64,000 bases of DNA, from the NCBI GenBank assembly GCA_017306715.1, contig JAFKHV010000006.1, positions 62,001 to 126,000 of the forward strand. Direction: 5' to 3'. Each line of letters opens with the position of its first letter. The first letter of the stretch is position 1. The notes beneath the pieces are model-generated. The model was not told the DNA's origin. It ran no database searches and was given only the letters and a program-made list of their open reading frames with translations. This DNA comes from Legionella sp. Its GTDB lineage: Bacteria; Pseudomonadota; Gammaproteobacteria; Legionellales; Legionellaceae. A program made the translations under genes and the position numbers. Below, piece after piece: positions 35,962 through 44,241 of this stretch.

Positions 35962-38625
35962 TTAATGTGTAAGCGGATCCAATTTTTCAGGGTTAATACT
36001 GTAACGCTCAAAAGCATCGGCGACTTTAGACTTGTCAATGGAACCCTCCTGAGCCAAAGCATTTAGGGTTGCCAGAACAATATACTTTGCATCCACCTCA
36101 AAGAAGTGACGTAAGCGCTCCCGAGTATCGCTTCGACCATAGCCATCAGTACCTAACGTCACATATGCCCCTGGAACATAAGGTCTGATTTGATCAGCAA
36201 AAATACGCATGTAATCGGTGGCAGCAATGACCGGACCAGGTCTATCTTTTAATTGCTGCGTCACATAACTCTCTCTAGATTCTTCAGCAGGATGCATTAG
36301 ATTAAAGCGCTCTATAGCTAAGCCCTCTCGACGCAACTCATTAAAACTCGTAACACTCCACACATCTGCAGTAACTCCATAATCGTCAAGCAACATTTGT
36401 TCGGCCTTAAGCACTTCACGAAGAATCGTACCACACCCCATTAATTGTACGTGCATTTTGCCGCGTTGCTTGTTTTCACGAAGTAAATACATTCCGCGAA
36501 TAATGCCCTCTTCAACACCCGCGGGCATATCTGGGTGTGTGTAATTTTCATTCATCACGGTAATGTAATAGAAAATGTTTTCTTGCTTTTCGTACATTCG
36601 ATAAAGACCATTTTGTATGATTACAGCAAGCTCATAAGCATAAGTAGGATCATAGGAAACACAATTAGGTATTGTTGAAGCCATGATATGACTATGACCG
36701 TCTTGATGCTGCAGCCCCTCACCCGCAAGTGTTGTTCTACCTGCAGTACCACCGAGTAAAAAGCCTCTAGCTTGCATATCCCCAGCAGCCCAGGCCAAAT
36801 CACCAATACGCTGGAAACCAAACATAGAGTAATAGATGTAAAATGGAATCATCGTTAAGTTATTAGAACTGTAGGACGTTGCAGCTGCCATCCAGGAACA
36901 AAAAGCACCCGCCTCATTGATACCTTCTTCAAGAATTTGTCCATCAGTTGCTTCACGATAGAACATAACTTGCTCATGATCTACTGGTGTATAAAGTTGT
37001 CCTACCGGTGAATAGATTCCAATCTGGCGGAAAAGTCCTTCCATACCAAACGTACGACACTCATCCGGAACAATCGGTACAATTCGTGAATTTATTTCTT
37101 TGTTTTTCAGGAGCATACCTAATATTCGAACAAAAGCCATGGTTGTGGATATTTCGCGCTCCCCCAAGCCTTTGAGTACCCCAGAGAACTCCTCGAGTTC
37201 GGGTACGTTCAAAATTTCAGTACTTGCCCTACGAGCAGGTAAATACCCCCCTAGGAGCTCTCTTTGTTTTTTGATATATTTTATTTCCGGACTGTCTTCG
37301 GCCGGTTTATAAAAGGGAATTTCGGCAATCTGATCATCAGAGATTGGAATACTGAACCGATCACGAAATGCAGCTAATTGTTCAACCGTCATTTTCTTCT
37401 GTTGATGGGTAATATTTTGGCCTTCCCCTGCCGCACCCATACCATAACCTTTGATGGTTTTAGCTAAGATAACTGTAGGACTTCCGGTATGTTCGAGCGC
37501 TTGAGCGTATGCAGCATATATTTTCTGAGAATCATGCCCGCCTCGATTTAATCGCCAAATGTCGTCATCAGTATAATTTTCAACCATCTTTTTTAACTCA
37601 GGATACTGATTGAAAAAATGTTGTCGAACATAGGCACCATCGTTTGCTTTATAAGCCTGGTACTCGCCATCAACGCATTCTTCCATACGTTTTTGAAGCC
37701 AACCTTCTTTATCTTGAGCAAGTAAGGGATCCCATCGGCCACCCCAAATGACTTTAATTACATTCCATCCCGCACCACGAAATACTCGCTCCAGTTCCTG
37801 AATAATTTTACCATTTCCACGAACAGGTCCATCTAATCGTTGTAAGTTACAATTGATGACAAAAATAAGGTTATCCAATTTCTCTCGAGCAGCAATACTT
37901 AACGCACCTAATGATTCAGGTTCATCAGTTTCACCGTCGCCTAGAAATGCCCAAACTTTACGGCCTTTCGCTTGAATAAGGCCACGATTTTCCAAGTATT
38001 TCAGAAAGCGTGCTTGATATATTGCTTGTAACGGGCCCAATCCCATCGAAACGGTGGGAAATTGCCAAAAATCTTGCATCAGCCAGGGATGAGGGTATGA
38101 AGACAATCCATCAACCTCGACTTCCTGGCGGAAATAGGATAATTGCTGCTCACTTAAGCGTCCTTCCAGAAAGGCGCGTGCATAGATTCCTGGAGCTGAG
38201 TGACCTTGTATGTAAAGTAGATCACCCCCTGAAGGGTCATTCGCTCCCTTGAAAAAGTGGTTAAATCCAACCTCATACAGTGACGCCGAAGATGCATACG
38301 AAGCAATATGACCGCCTAGTTCTGGGGCATATTTTCCCGCTCTTAAGACCATTGCTACGGCATTCCAGCGAATTAGAGCGCTAATACGTTTACTCATACC
38401 CTCATCTGGGGGTATCTGCTTTTCCTCAAGAGGCTTGATAGTATTGCGATAAGGTGTATTCAAGGAGCTACTTAAGTTTACGCCCTCAGCATTCGCTTTA
38501 TTGATGAGCTCTTGCAGCAGATATGCAGCACGTTCACTACCATCACTAGCCAATACGGCTTGCAGGGCATCCAGCCATTCTCGAGTTTCAATTGGATCTA
38601 AATCTTTTTTTATTTCATTTGTCAT
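35962..38625 (-). CDS. aceE: Pyruvate dehydrogenase E1, homodimeric type
   Basis: E1 decarboxylates pyruvate on thiamine diphosphate and passes acetyl to E2. The product has 887 residues from ATG 38625, where GGGGA precedes the start; an in-frame TTG at 38637 is less likely. It starts MTNEIKKDLDPIETREWLDA. The thiamine site is FLGDGETDEPESLGALS followed by LIFVINCNLQRLDGPV. HSAPGIYARAFLEGRL and QHQDGHSHIMAS hold active-site His residues. It lies 21 bases after the cysteine-rich lipoprotein gene, so read-through from the ampE side is possible. No pdhR regulator gene is adjacent. Confidence 0.97.
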   Translation of the reverse strand: MTNEIKKDLDPIETREWLDALQAVLASDGSERAAYLLQELINKANAEGVNLSSSLNTPYRNTIKPLEEKQIPPDEGMSKRISALIRWNAVAMVLRAGKYAPELGGHIASYASSASLYEVGFNHFFKGANDPSGGDLLYIQGHSAPGIYARAFLEGRLSEQQLSYFRQEVEVDGLSSYPHPWLMQDFWQFPTVSMGLGPLQAIYQARFLKYLENRGLIQAKGRKVWAFLGDGETDEPESLGALSIAAREKLDNLIFVINCNLQRLDGPVRGNGKIIQELERVFRGAGWNVIKVIWGGRWDPLLAQDKEGWLQKRMEECVDGEYQAYKANDGAYVRQHFFNQYPELKKMVENYTDDDIWRLNRGGHDSQKIYAAYAQALEHTGSPTVILAKTIKGYGMGAAGEGQNITHQQKKMTVEQLAAFRDRFSIPISDDQIAEIPFYKPAEDSPEIKYIKKQRELLGGYLPARRASTEILNVPELEEFSGVLKGLGEREISTTMAFVRILGMLLKNKEINSRIVPIVPDECRTFGMEGLFRQIGIYSPVGQLYTPVDHEQVMFYREATDGQILEEGINEAGAFCSWMAAATSYSSNNLTMIPFYIYYSMFGFQRIGDLAWAAGDMQARGFLLGGTAGRTTLAGEGLQHQDGHSHIMASTIPNCVSYDPTYAYELAVIIQNGLYRMYEKQENIFYYITVMNENYTHPDMPAGVEEGIIRGMYLLRENKQRGKMHVQLMGCGTILREVLKAEQMLLDDYGVTADVWSVTSFNELRREGLAIERFNLMHPAEESRESYVTQQLKDRPGPVIAATDYMRIFADQIRPYVPGAYVTLGTDGYGRSDTRERLRHFFEVDAKYIVLATLNALAQEGSIDKSKVADAFERYSINPEKLDPLTH

Positions 38626-38646
38626 GAATGTCCCCAACTTAAGCTT

Positions 38647-39030
38647 TTAAATACAGTTCGGTGCAGTTTGTAATCGTTTATAGATTATTCCCGAACAATT
38701 TTGTTTGCATACTTCCAGATCAGCAACACAGTTGCATGTAACTTTGCGGCATTGTAGTGGATCACGGTAAGAATTCAACTCACGCAACACTATTTTTCCT
38801 TGAATATCACACTCATGTAGGTACTTTATAAATCTGGCTTTACTATTTTGATAAGACATGAGGGTGCAATTTGGGCAATTATTTCCACAATGACGTTGAC
38901 AGTATTGCGCTTTCAAATTACATTGATTCACACACTGCATAACCTTAGAATTATGCTGAAATCTCGTGCTTGTACATGCTGTCAATAAGAGCAGTGTAAA
39001 TAATAGACTTATTTTAGATAATTTTTTCAT
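38647..39030 (-). CDS. Cysteine-rich putative lipoprotein
   Basis: 127 residues from ATG 39030. It begins MKKLSKISLLFTLLLLTAC, a lipoprotein signal with lipobox LTAC. The mature part has 13 further Cys residues, arranged as two C-x6-C-x3-C units (CNLKAQYCQRHC and CVADLEVCKQNC), each with one more Cys just ahead, plus a CPNC pair. Such spacing suggests a disulphide-bonded helical hairpin repeat in the periplasm. No family is recognised. It sits between ampE and aceE on the same strand and may be co-transcribed with both. Translation from an upstream start at 39066 would add 12 residues and weaken the signal sequence. Confidence 0.65.
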   Translation of the reverse strand: MKKLSKISLLFTLLLLTACTSTRFQHNSKVMQCVNQCNLKAQYCQRHCGNNCPNCTLMSYQNSKARFIKYLHECDIQGKIVLRELNSYRDPLQCRKVTCNCVADLEVCKQNCSGIIYKRLQTAPNCI

Positions 39031-39062
39031 TAATCGACCCAATATCAATACCTTTACCTCCG

Positions 39063-39812
39063 TCACAACCAGGATATCAATGTACAGAAGGCAACGACAA
39101 CCAAGGTAAGAATAATTGCGTGCTCTATCAAATTTTCAGCATCGATTAAGGTAACCGGATCCAGATCATTCGTTTTTGCAGCTTGCAAACCACATTCACC
39201 AAGTAATTCATGGTTAAGCTCAGGTTTTGCCAAAGCATATCGACGGAATACAATTAAGCCGCGCTGAAAATTACCGACAACAAGGTACAGCAAGGCTGTG
39301 ATGCGAGCGGGAATCCACTCCAGTGAATCAGCAAGTTCATTAGCTTGAGTTGCTATTTCGTGTTTTGAACAACTTAAAGTAATCATTCGATAAGCAACAG
39401 CTGCCAGAGGACCACCAATGAGATACCAAAACACAAGAGCAAACAGTTGTCTATTTAAATGAAAAAAATGCATTCTTACCAATTGTTCCCTTGTTTCGGT
39501 TTCAGAATGAGCGATTGGATAAAATATATTTTGGGGTCCTAAGCAATAGAAAAAAATTGCAAGACTTAAGAGAAATCCCCCAAACCCAAAAACTAACGAT
39601 CCGAGCAACAAATAGACAAAACCCACAATTAGGGTGACTGGCAGAACAATCAGAATGATTTGTAGCCAAGGGTTATGGAATAACCCTGTTGCTGCAAACT
39701 TTTTCTCAAGGAAGTTATAATAATCATTGAACCAATGAAACCGTCGAAAAGATATTTGGTGAATCAGAAAACGTTCACTTAACAATGAAAACAAAATAAC
39801 CAATAATTTCAT
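39063..39812 (-). CDS. ampE: AmpE-like inner-membrane protein
   Basis: 249 residues from ATG 39812, which has AAGGA at good spacing; translation from 39848 is less likely. AmpE is an inner-membrane protein of the CobD/CbiB-like family linked to control of beta-lactamase induction and peptidoglycan recycling. The start MKLLVILFSLLSERFL and FHWFNDYYNFLE match the family's N-terminus. Several hydrophobic segments follow, plus a loop with SLEWIPARITALLYLVVGNF typical of the family. In E. coli ampDE lies beside the aceEF-lpd genes; here ampE is two genes upstream of aceE and ampD is not present in the window. Confidence 0.82.
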   Translation of the reverse strand: MKLLVILFSLLSERFLIHQISFRRFHWFNDYYNFLEKKFAATGLFHNPWLQIILIVLPVTLIVGFVYLLLGSLVFGFGGFLLSLAIFFYCLGPQNIFYPIAHSETETREQLVRMHFFHLNRQLFALVFWYLIGGPLAAVAYRMITLSCSKHEIATQANELADSLEWIPARITALLYLVVGNFQRGLIVFRRYALAKPELNHELLGECGLQAAKTNDLDPVTLIDAENLIEHAIILTLVVVAFCTLISWL

Positions 39813-39816
39813 TCTA

Positions 39817-40989
39817 TTAATCCTTGCGCATTTTATCAGAGAGAGCAATCGGTGTTGGATATTTCAACACGACCCAATATGACGAAACTATAAAAGTAAG
39901 TATGGTAGTTGCTTGAATTAAATTGGATGCCCTGTCAGAGATTAGTTTCGTGCTCAAAGCAATACTTGCTACCAATAAGGAAAATTCACTTGCTTGCCCT
40001 AGACGTATACCAACCTCTTTGGCCACTTGTTTTTTCTCTCCAGAACGATTCAATAGCCAATAAAAAGAGATGGGCTTGACCGTTAACACCAATACCGCGA
40101 GTATCAGTGCTGGCACGAATAATTCTTGCGCGTAACCAAAATTAAAGGTTGCGCCAATGGAAAAGAAAAACATTACTAAAAAGAAATCACGTAAAGGTTT
40201 TAAGCTTTCTGCAATAAATAACGAAATTGGACTCGCGGCCAGTGCGACCCCAGCTACAAATGCACCGATATCTTCGGAAAGACCAATCTTCTGAGCAAGA
40301 ACAGACAAGCCTAAACACCACCCTATCGATAATAAGAAAACGTATTCCTGCGTGCGATCAAAACGGGCTAACAAGCGGATAAGCACGTATTTCTCAACCG
40401 CAAAAGCAAAAATCACCAAGGCAGGTAAATCTAATCCGACCAGGACTAAATCATCCCAGGAAAATCCCCCCGTTTGTTGCGCACCATTAATTAAAATCAG
40501 TACGATAATAGCAATAACATCCTGCATCAACAGTACACTGATCATCACCTCACCTGTATGTTGATGATGTAAAATTGTTGTTGGTAGTAATTTCAAACCG
40601 ATGATGGTGCTCGAAAACATCATCGAGGCACCTAATATCCAACATTCGGTCCGCGTTAAATCGTAGTAAGAACCAATCCCATAGGCGATCAATCCAAAAA
40701 TCACGGAGCTAACCAGAGCAATCCAGGTTACTTTTCGCAACATATGTACCAGGTTTTGCGGCTGTAGATGCAATCCGAGCAAGAACAATAAGAAGACAAT
40801 ACCAATGTCCCCAATTTGCTGAACGGTTGAGACATCTGGAACTAACCTAAAACCCCATGGTCCTAAAATTGCTCCGAGGATGATGTATGCGACCAATAAT
40901 GATTGTCGTGTGTATAAAACCAGTGTCGATAAAAATGCAGCCCCCGCGAAAATTAAAAATATTGTGTAAAAAACAGAGCCATTATGCAT
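39817..40989 (-). CDS. Monovalent cation:proton antiporter, Kef/CPA2 type
   Basis: 390 residues with about 11-12 membrane segments, a CPA2-family exchanger domain. Visible are LLVAYIILGAILGPWGF, VFLLFLLGLHLQPQNL, SSTIIGLKLLP, the substrate-path segment LSEDIGAFVAGVALA, and FFFSIGATFNF. It lacks the cytosolic TrkA-N/RCK domain of KefB and KefC, so it is a short membrane-only form. It probably exchanges K+ or Na+ for H+. Four bases separate its stop from the ampE start, suggesting co-transcription. Confidence 0.88.
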   Translation of the reverse strand: MHNGSVFYTIFLIFAGAAFLSTLVLYTRQSLLVAYIILGAILGPWGFRLVPDVSTVQQIGDIGIVFLLFLLGLHLQPQNLVHMLRKVTWIALVSSVIFGLIAYGIGSYYDLTRTECWILGASMMFSSTIIGLKLLPTTILHHQHTGEVMISVLLMQDVIAIIVLILINGAQQTGGFSWDDLVLVGLDLPALVIFAFAVEKYVLIRLLARFDRTQEYVFLLSIGWCLGLSVLAQKIGLSEDIGAFVAGVALAASPISLFIAESLKPLRDFFLVMFFFSIGATFNFGYAQELFVPALILAVLVLTVKPISFYWLLNRSGEKKQVAKEVGIRLGQASEFSLLVASIALSTKLISDRASNLIQATTILTFIVSSYWVVLKYPTPIALSDKMRKD

Positions 40990-41047
40990 CGATCGGTCGC
41001 CTCGCTATATTCTGAGGATAAAAAAACAATTATCCCATATAAAGTTA

Positions 41048-41890
41048 TTAAATCAAAACAGAAAACGCACCTTTGACCCCACTATGTGCTAACTTCAATT
41101 TTATCCCATCCGCAGTTTTTTTATCTGCAAAGGGACCGACACGAACGATGAAATGATTTTCGTAATGCTCTATTTGAACCGGATCCTTTGCAAGATGGGT
41201 CAATTTGGTCTTAAGTTGCTTTGCCATAATTTCCGTGGCAAAAGCACCTGCTTGAACATAAAAATGGACTTTTTCACCAGGTCCTGTACCTTTAGGGCCA
41301 ATAAGAGCCTCTACCTCAACTGGAGCTGTGCCTTTGGGAAAAACACCCAATTTTATTGCTGCGGCATAAGATAAATCGATGATTCGGTCCGTATGAAAGG
41401 GACCGCGATCATTTACCTTAACGATTGCAACTTTGCCATTACTGAGATTAGTGACTTTTACATAAGTGGGCAGAGGCAGTGTTTTATGGGCAGCTGACAT
41501 TACATACATATCATAAGGCTCCCCACTTGAGGTGCGCTGATTATGAAATTTTGTGCCGTACCACGAAGCGACACCACGCGCTTTATACCGATGGGTATTG
41601 GTTAAAATTTGATAACTTATACCACCTACACGATACTCTGCGGGATTACCATAGCGGCTTAATGGCTCTTTGACAGGCACCGGTTCGCGGAAACTAATTG
41701 CCTTATGCTTATTCGGAGCCCCATCATTAATTTGAGTATAGCGATTACCTTTAAGTGTATATCGATTATAAACCGAGTGTCTTTTGGGTGCTGCCTTTTT
41801 ATCGCTCATCTTCTTATGCTCCATCTCAGGAAGATGAGGGCTTTGACAGCTACTTAGGAGAAAAACAACCAAAATAAAATAATTTCTCAT
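41048..41890 (-). CDS. rlpA: RlpA-family septal/cell-wall lipoprotein
   Basis: 280 residues. The lipoprotein signal ends LLSSC. A linker is followed by the double-psi beta-barrel domain: ARGVASWYGTKFHNQRTSSG, SAAHKTLPLPTYVKVTNL and VKVNDRGPFHTDRIIDLSYA, which include the catalytic Asp of RlpA lytic transglycosylases. The C-terminus is a SPOR domain (VHFYVQAGAFATEIMAKQL, HFIVRVGPF) that binds denuded glycan at the septum. rlpA normally lies next to dacA; here the two are divergent, 236 bases apart. Confidence 0.92.
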   Translation of the reverse strand: MRNYFILVVFLLSSCQSPHLPEMEHKKMSDKKAAPKRHSVYNRYTLKGNRYTQINDGAPNKHKAISFREPVPVKEPLSRYGNPAEYRVGGISYQILTNTHRYKARGVASWYGTKFHNQRTSSGEPYDMYVMSAAHKTLPLPTYVKVTNLSNGKVAIVKVNDRGPFHTDRIIDLSYAAAIKLGVFPKGTAPVEVEALIGPKGTGPGEKVHFYVQAGAFATEIMAKQLKTKLTHLAKDPVQIEHYENHFIVRVGPFADKKTADGIKLKLAHSGVKGAFSVLI

Positions 41891-42126
41891 GACGGTTCCA
41901 CTCCTGAAAAGAATTGTGGCCTACTATACCCAAAGACTTTACAATTTCGAAGCTTTAAACGAACTATTTTTGCATGCATGTTTTGATACACAGATTAAAT
42001 TCCTATCACTAAAAAATTTAAACGCTTTTTTATGTGTGGAAATCGTTTTTCACTAAAGTTTTAATTGGTTGCGTTTAAAATGCTGTGGTAACATATGCCC
42101 TTTTGTAACCCTGTTTAGGTAGCATC

Positions 42127-43365
42127 ATGACACGCGGAACGTCAATTTTACTCACAACGTTATTTTTGATTACTCTTTATATTCAATCCACGAGCACATT
42201 CGCTGAAGTCGGCGATACCCTAGAAAGACCGACTCCGAATACGGAGTTAGAACGCCCCTCTCCAACAGCGATTGCCAAACCTCTGGTAACACCATCCGCC
42301 CCCGTTCTTAATGCTAAGGCATACATTCTAATCGATGTACATAGCGGCAAAGTAATTGCTGAGAAAAATAGCGAGGAACGATTACCGCCAGCCAGCCTGA
42401 CAAAAATGATGACGCTCTATGTAGTGTCTAATGCCCTTAATCAGGGAAGAATACATCTAGATGATAGCGTTCGTGTGAGCCAAGAAGCATGGAAAATTGG
42501 TGGCTCTCGGATGTTTATCAAAGAGGGTCAACAAGTTTTAGTCGAAGATTTACTTAAGGGTATTATTGTCGATTCAGGGAATGATGCCTGTGTTGCCATG
42601 GCTGAACACGTAGGGGGCACAGAAAATTCTTTTGCAGATTTAATGAATCAGCAAGCACAAAATATAGGAATGAAGAACAGTCATTTTACCGACAGCACAG
42701 GCCTTCCCGATCCCAATCTTTACACCACAGCTAAAGATCTAGCAATTTTGGGGCGTGCATTAATTCTCGATTTTCCACAATATTACGATTGGTATAAGCA
42801 AAAATGGTTTACCTATAATGGTATTCGCCAACCGAACCGCAATCGACTATTATGGCGCGATAATCAGGTGGATGGTATTAAAACAGGTCACACCAATGAA
42901 GCTGGATTCTGTTTGGTATCCTCTGCCAAAAGAGGAACTATGCGTCTTCTCGCCGTTGTACTCGGGGAGCCCAGCGACTCTTCAAGAGCTGACGATAGTG
43001 AAAAGTTACTCAATTATGGTTTTCGTTTTTTTGAAACGCATCAGTTATACAAAGCAGGCCAATCAATTACTGACTTACCATTATATAAAGGAACTCAGGA
43101 TAACATCGCTGTAGGGTTAAACGATGATCAATTCGTAACGATACCCACTGGACAATATCAACGATTGACTGTCTCTACGAAAGTGCCTTCTTATCTACAA
43201 GCCCCCATTAAGAAGGGAGATAAAATTGGCGATTTGGTAGTACAGTTTGATAACAATGTTATTGCAACAAGACCTGTTTATGCGTTACAAAATGTAGAGG
43301 CTGGAGGTTTCTTTACGCGTGTTAAAGATTCCATCCGATTAATGTTTAAAGGTTGGTTTAGCTAA
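42127..43365 (+). CDS. dacA: D-alanyl-D-alanine carboxypeptidase (PBP5/6 family)
   Basis: Trims the terminal D-Ala from peptidoglycan pentapeptides in the periplasm. The 412 residues begin with a signal peptide cleaved near TFA-EVGD. Motifs are PPASLTKMMTLY (Ser-x-x-Lys nucleophile), IVDSGNDACVAMAE (Ser-x-Asn) and VDGIKTGHTNEAGFCL (Lys-Thr-Gly). The C-terminal beta domain is followed by an amphipathic helix RVKDSIRLMFKGWFS that anchors PBP5 to the membrane. ybeD starts eight bases later with AAGGAG between, giving the common order dacA-ybeD-lipB. Confidence 0.96.
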   Translation: MTRGTSILLTTLFLITLYIQSTSTFAEVGDTLERPTPNTELERPSPTAIAKPLVTPSAPVLNAKAYILIDVHSGKVIAEKNSEERLPPASLTKMMTLYVVSNALNQGRIHLDDSVRVSQEAWKIGGSRMFIKEGQQVLVEDLLKGIIVDSGNDACVAMAEHVGGTENSFADLMNQQAQNIGMKNSHFTDSTGLPDPNLYTTAKDLAILGRALILDFPQYYDWYKQKWFTYNGIRQPNRNRLLWRDNQVDGIKTGHTNEAGFCLVSSAKRGTMRLLAVVLGEPSDSSRADDSEKLLNYGFRFFETHQLYKAGQSITDLPLYKGTQDNIAVGLNDDQFVTIPTGQYQRLTVSTKVPSYLQAPIKKGDKIGDLVVQFDNNVIATRPVYALQNVEAGGFFTRVKDSIRLMFKGWFS

Positions 43366-43373
43366 GGAGCACT

Positions 43374-43634
43374 ATGACTGATTCACTTATAGAGTTTCCC
43401 TGCAATTTCCCTATTAAAATAATCGGGTACAACTCTACTACATTCTTGCAAAATATCACGGATATCACTTTGCGGCATTTTCCTAATTTTGAACAGGATA
43501 ATATTTCGCAAAAACCCAGTCAGGGGGATAACTATCTGGCAATAACGGTAACCGTTTATGCATTAAATAAAGAAATGCTAGATAATTTTTATCGTGAGCT
43601 TACTCAGCATCCCGAAGTAAAAATGGTTTTATAA
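43374..43634 (+). CDS. ybeD: YbeD family protein (DUF493)
   Basis: 86 residues with the ferredoxin-like DUF493 fold: [35 protein letters not shown] and HPEVKMVL at the end. Members are small cytosolic proteins thought to help regulate lipoate attachment, but the mechanism is not settled. AAGGAG precedes the start. The stop shares one base with the lipB ATG (TAATG), indicating translational coupling. Confidence 0.9.
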   Translation: MTDSLIEFPCNFPIKIIGYNSTTFLQNITDITLRHFPNFEQDNISQKPSQGDNYLAITVTVYALNKEMLDNFYRELTQHPEVKMVL

Positions 43635-44233
43635 TGAACTTTAAAGAGTTAGGTGTTCAGGATTACGGCAATATCTGGCAAAAGATGAAAGAGTTTACCT
43701 TGCATCGTACGCTATTAACACCTGATGAAATCTGGCTCTTGGAACATTACCCTGTTTATACTCAGGGGCAAGCAGGTAAAGCAGAACACATTGTTCAACC
43801 TGGATCGATACCTGTGGTACAGTCGGACCGGGGTGGACAAGTAACATACCACGGGCCTGGGCAATTAGTTGTTTATTTTTTAATGGATATTAAAAGACGC
43901 AATCTGGGAATTAAAACCATGGTATCTCAGCTTGAGCAAGTTATTATTGCATTGCTCGCTGATTATGAAATAAAGGGTAATATTCATTGTGGAGCTCCCG
44001 GAGTTTATGTTGGAGAGCAAAAGATTGCCTCCATCGGTTTACGTGTTAAACAAGGTTGTACTTATCATGGTATCGCGCTAAATGTAAATATGGATTTATC
44101 ACCTTTTAATGGAATAAACCCTTGTGGTTTTGAAAAAATGGAAATGACGCAAATGAGTTATTTCCATCCTGATATCCTGATGGAAGATGTGAAACCCAAA
44201 TTTATACATAGCTTTTTAAAACATTTTATCTGA
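43634..44233 (+). CDS. lipB: Octanoyltransferase LipB
   Basis: Transfers octanoate from acyl carrier protein to lipoyl domains, the first step of lipoate synthesis. The 199 residues show [34 protein letters not shown] (substrate-binding, with the conserved His), [19 protein letters not shown] with the catalytic Lys, and [23 protein letters not shown] with the catalytic Cys. Its products feed AceF. lipA, often downstream, is absent; the next gene is lssY. Confidence 0.96.
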   Translation: MNFKELGVQDYGNIWQKMKEFTLHRTLLTPDEIWLLEHYPVYTQGQAGKAEHIVQPGSIPVVQSDRGGQVTYHGPGQLVVYFLMDIKRRNLGIKTMVSQLEQVIIALLADYEIKGNIHCGAPGVYVGEQKIASIGLRVKQGCTYHGIALNVNMDLSPFNGINPCGFEKMEMTQMSYFHPDILMEDVKPKFIHSFLKHFI

Positions 44234-44241
44234 CAAAGCCT

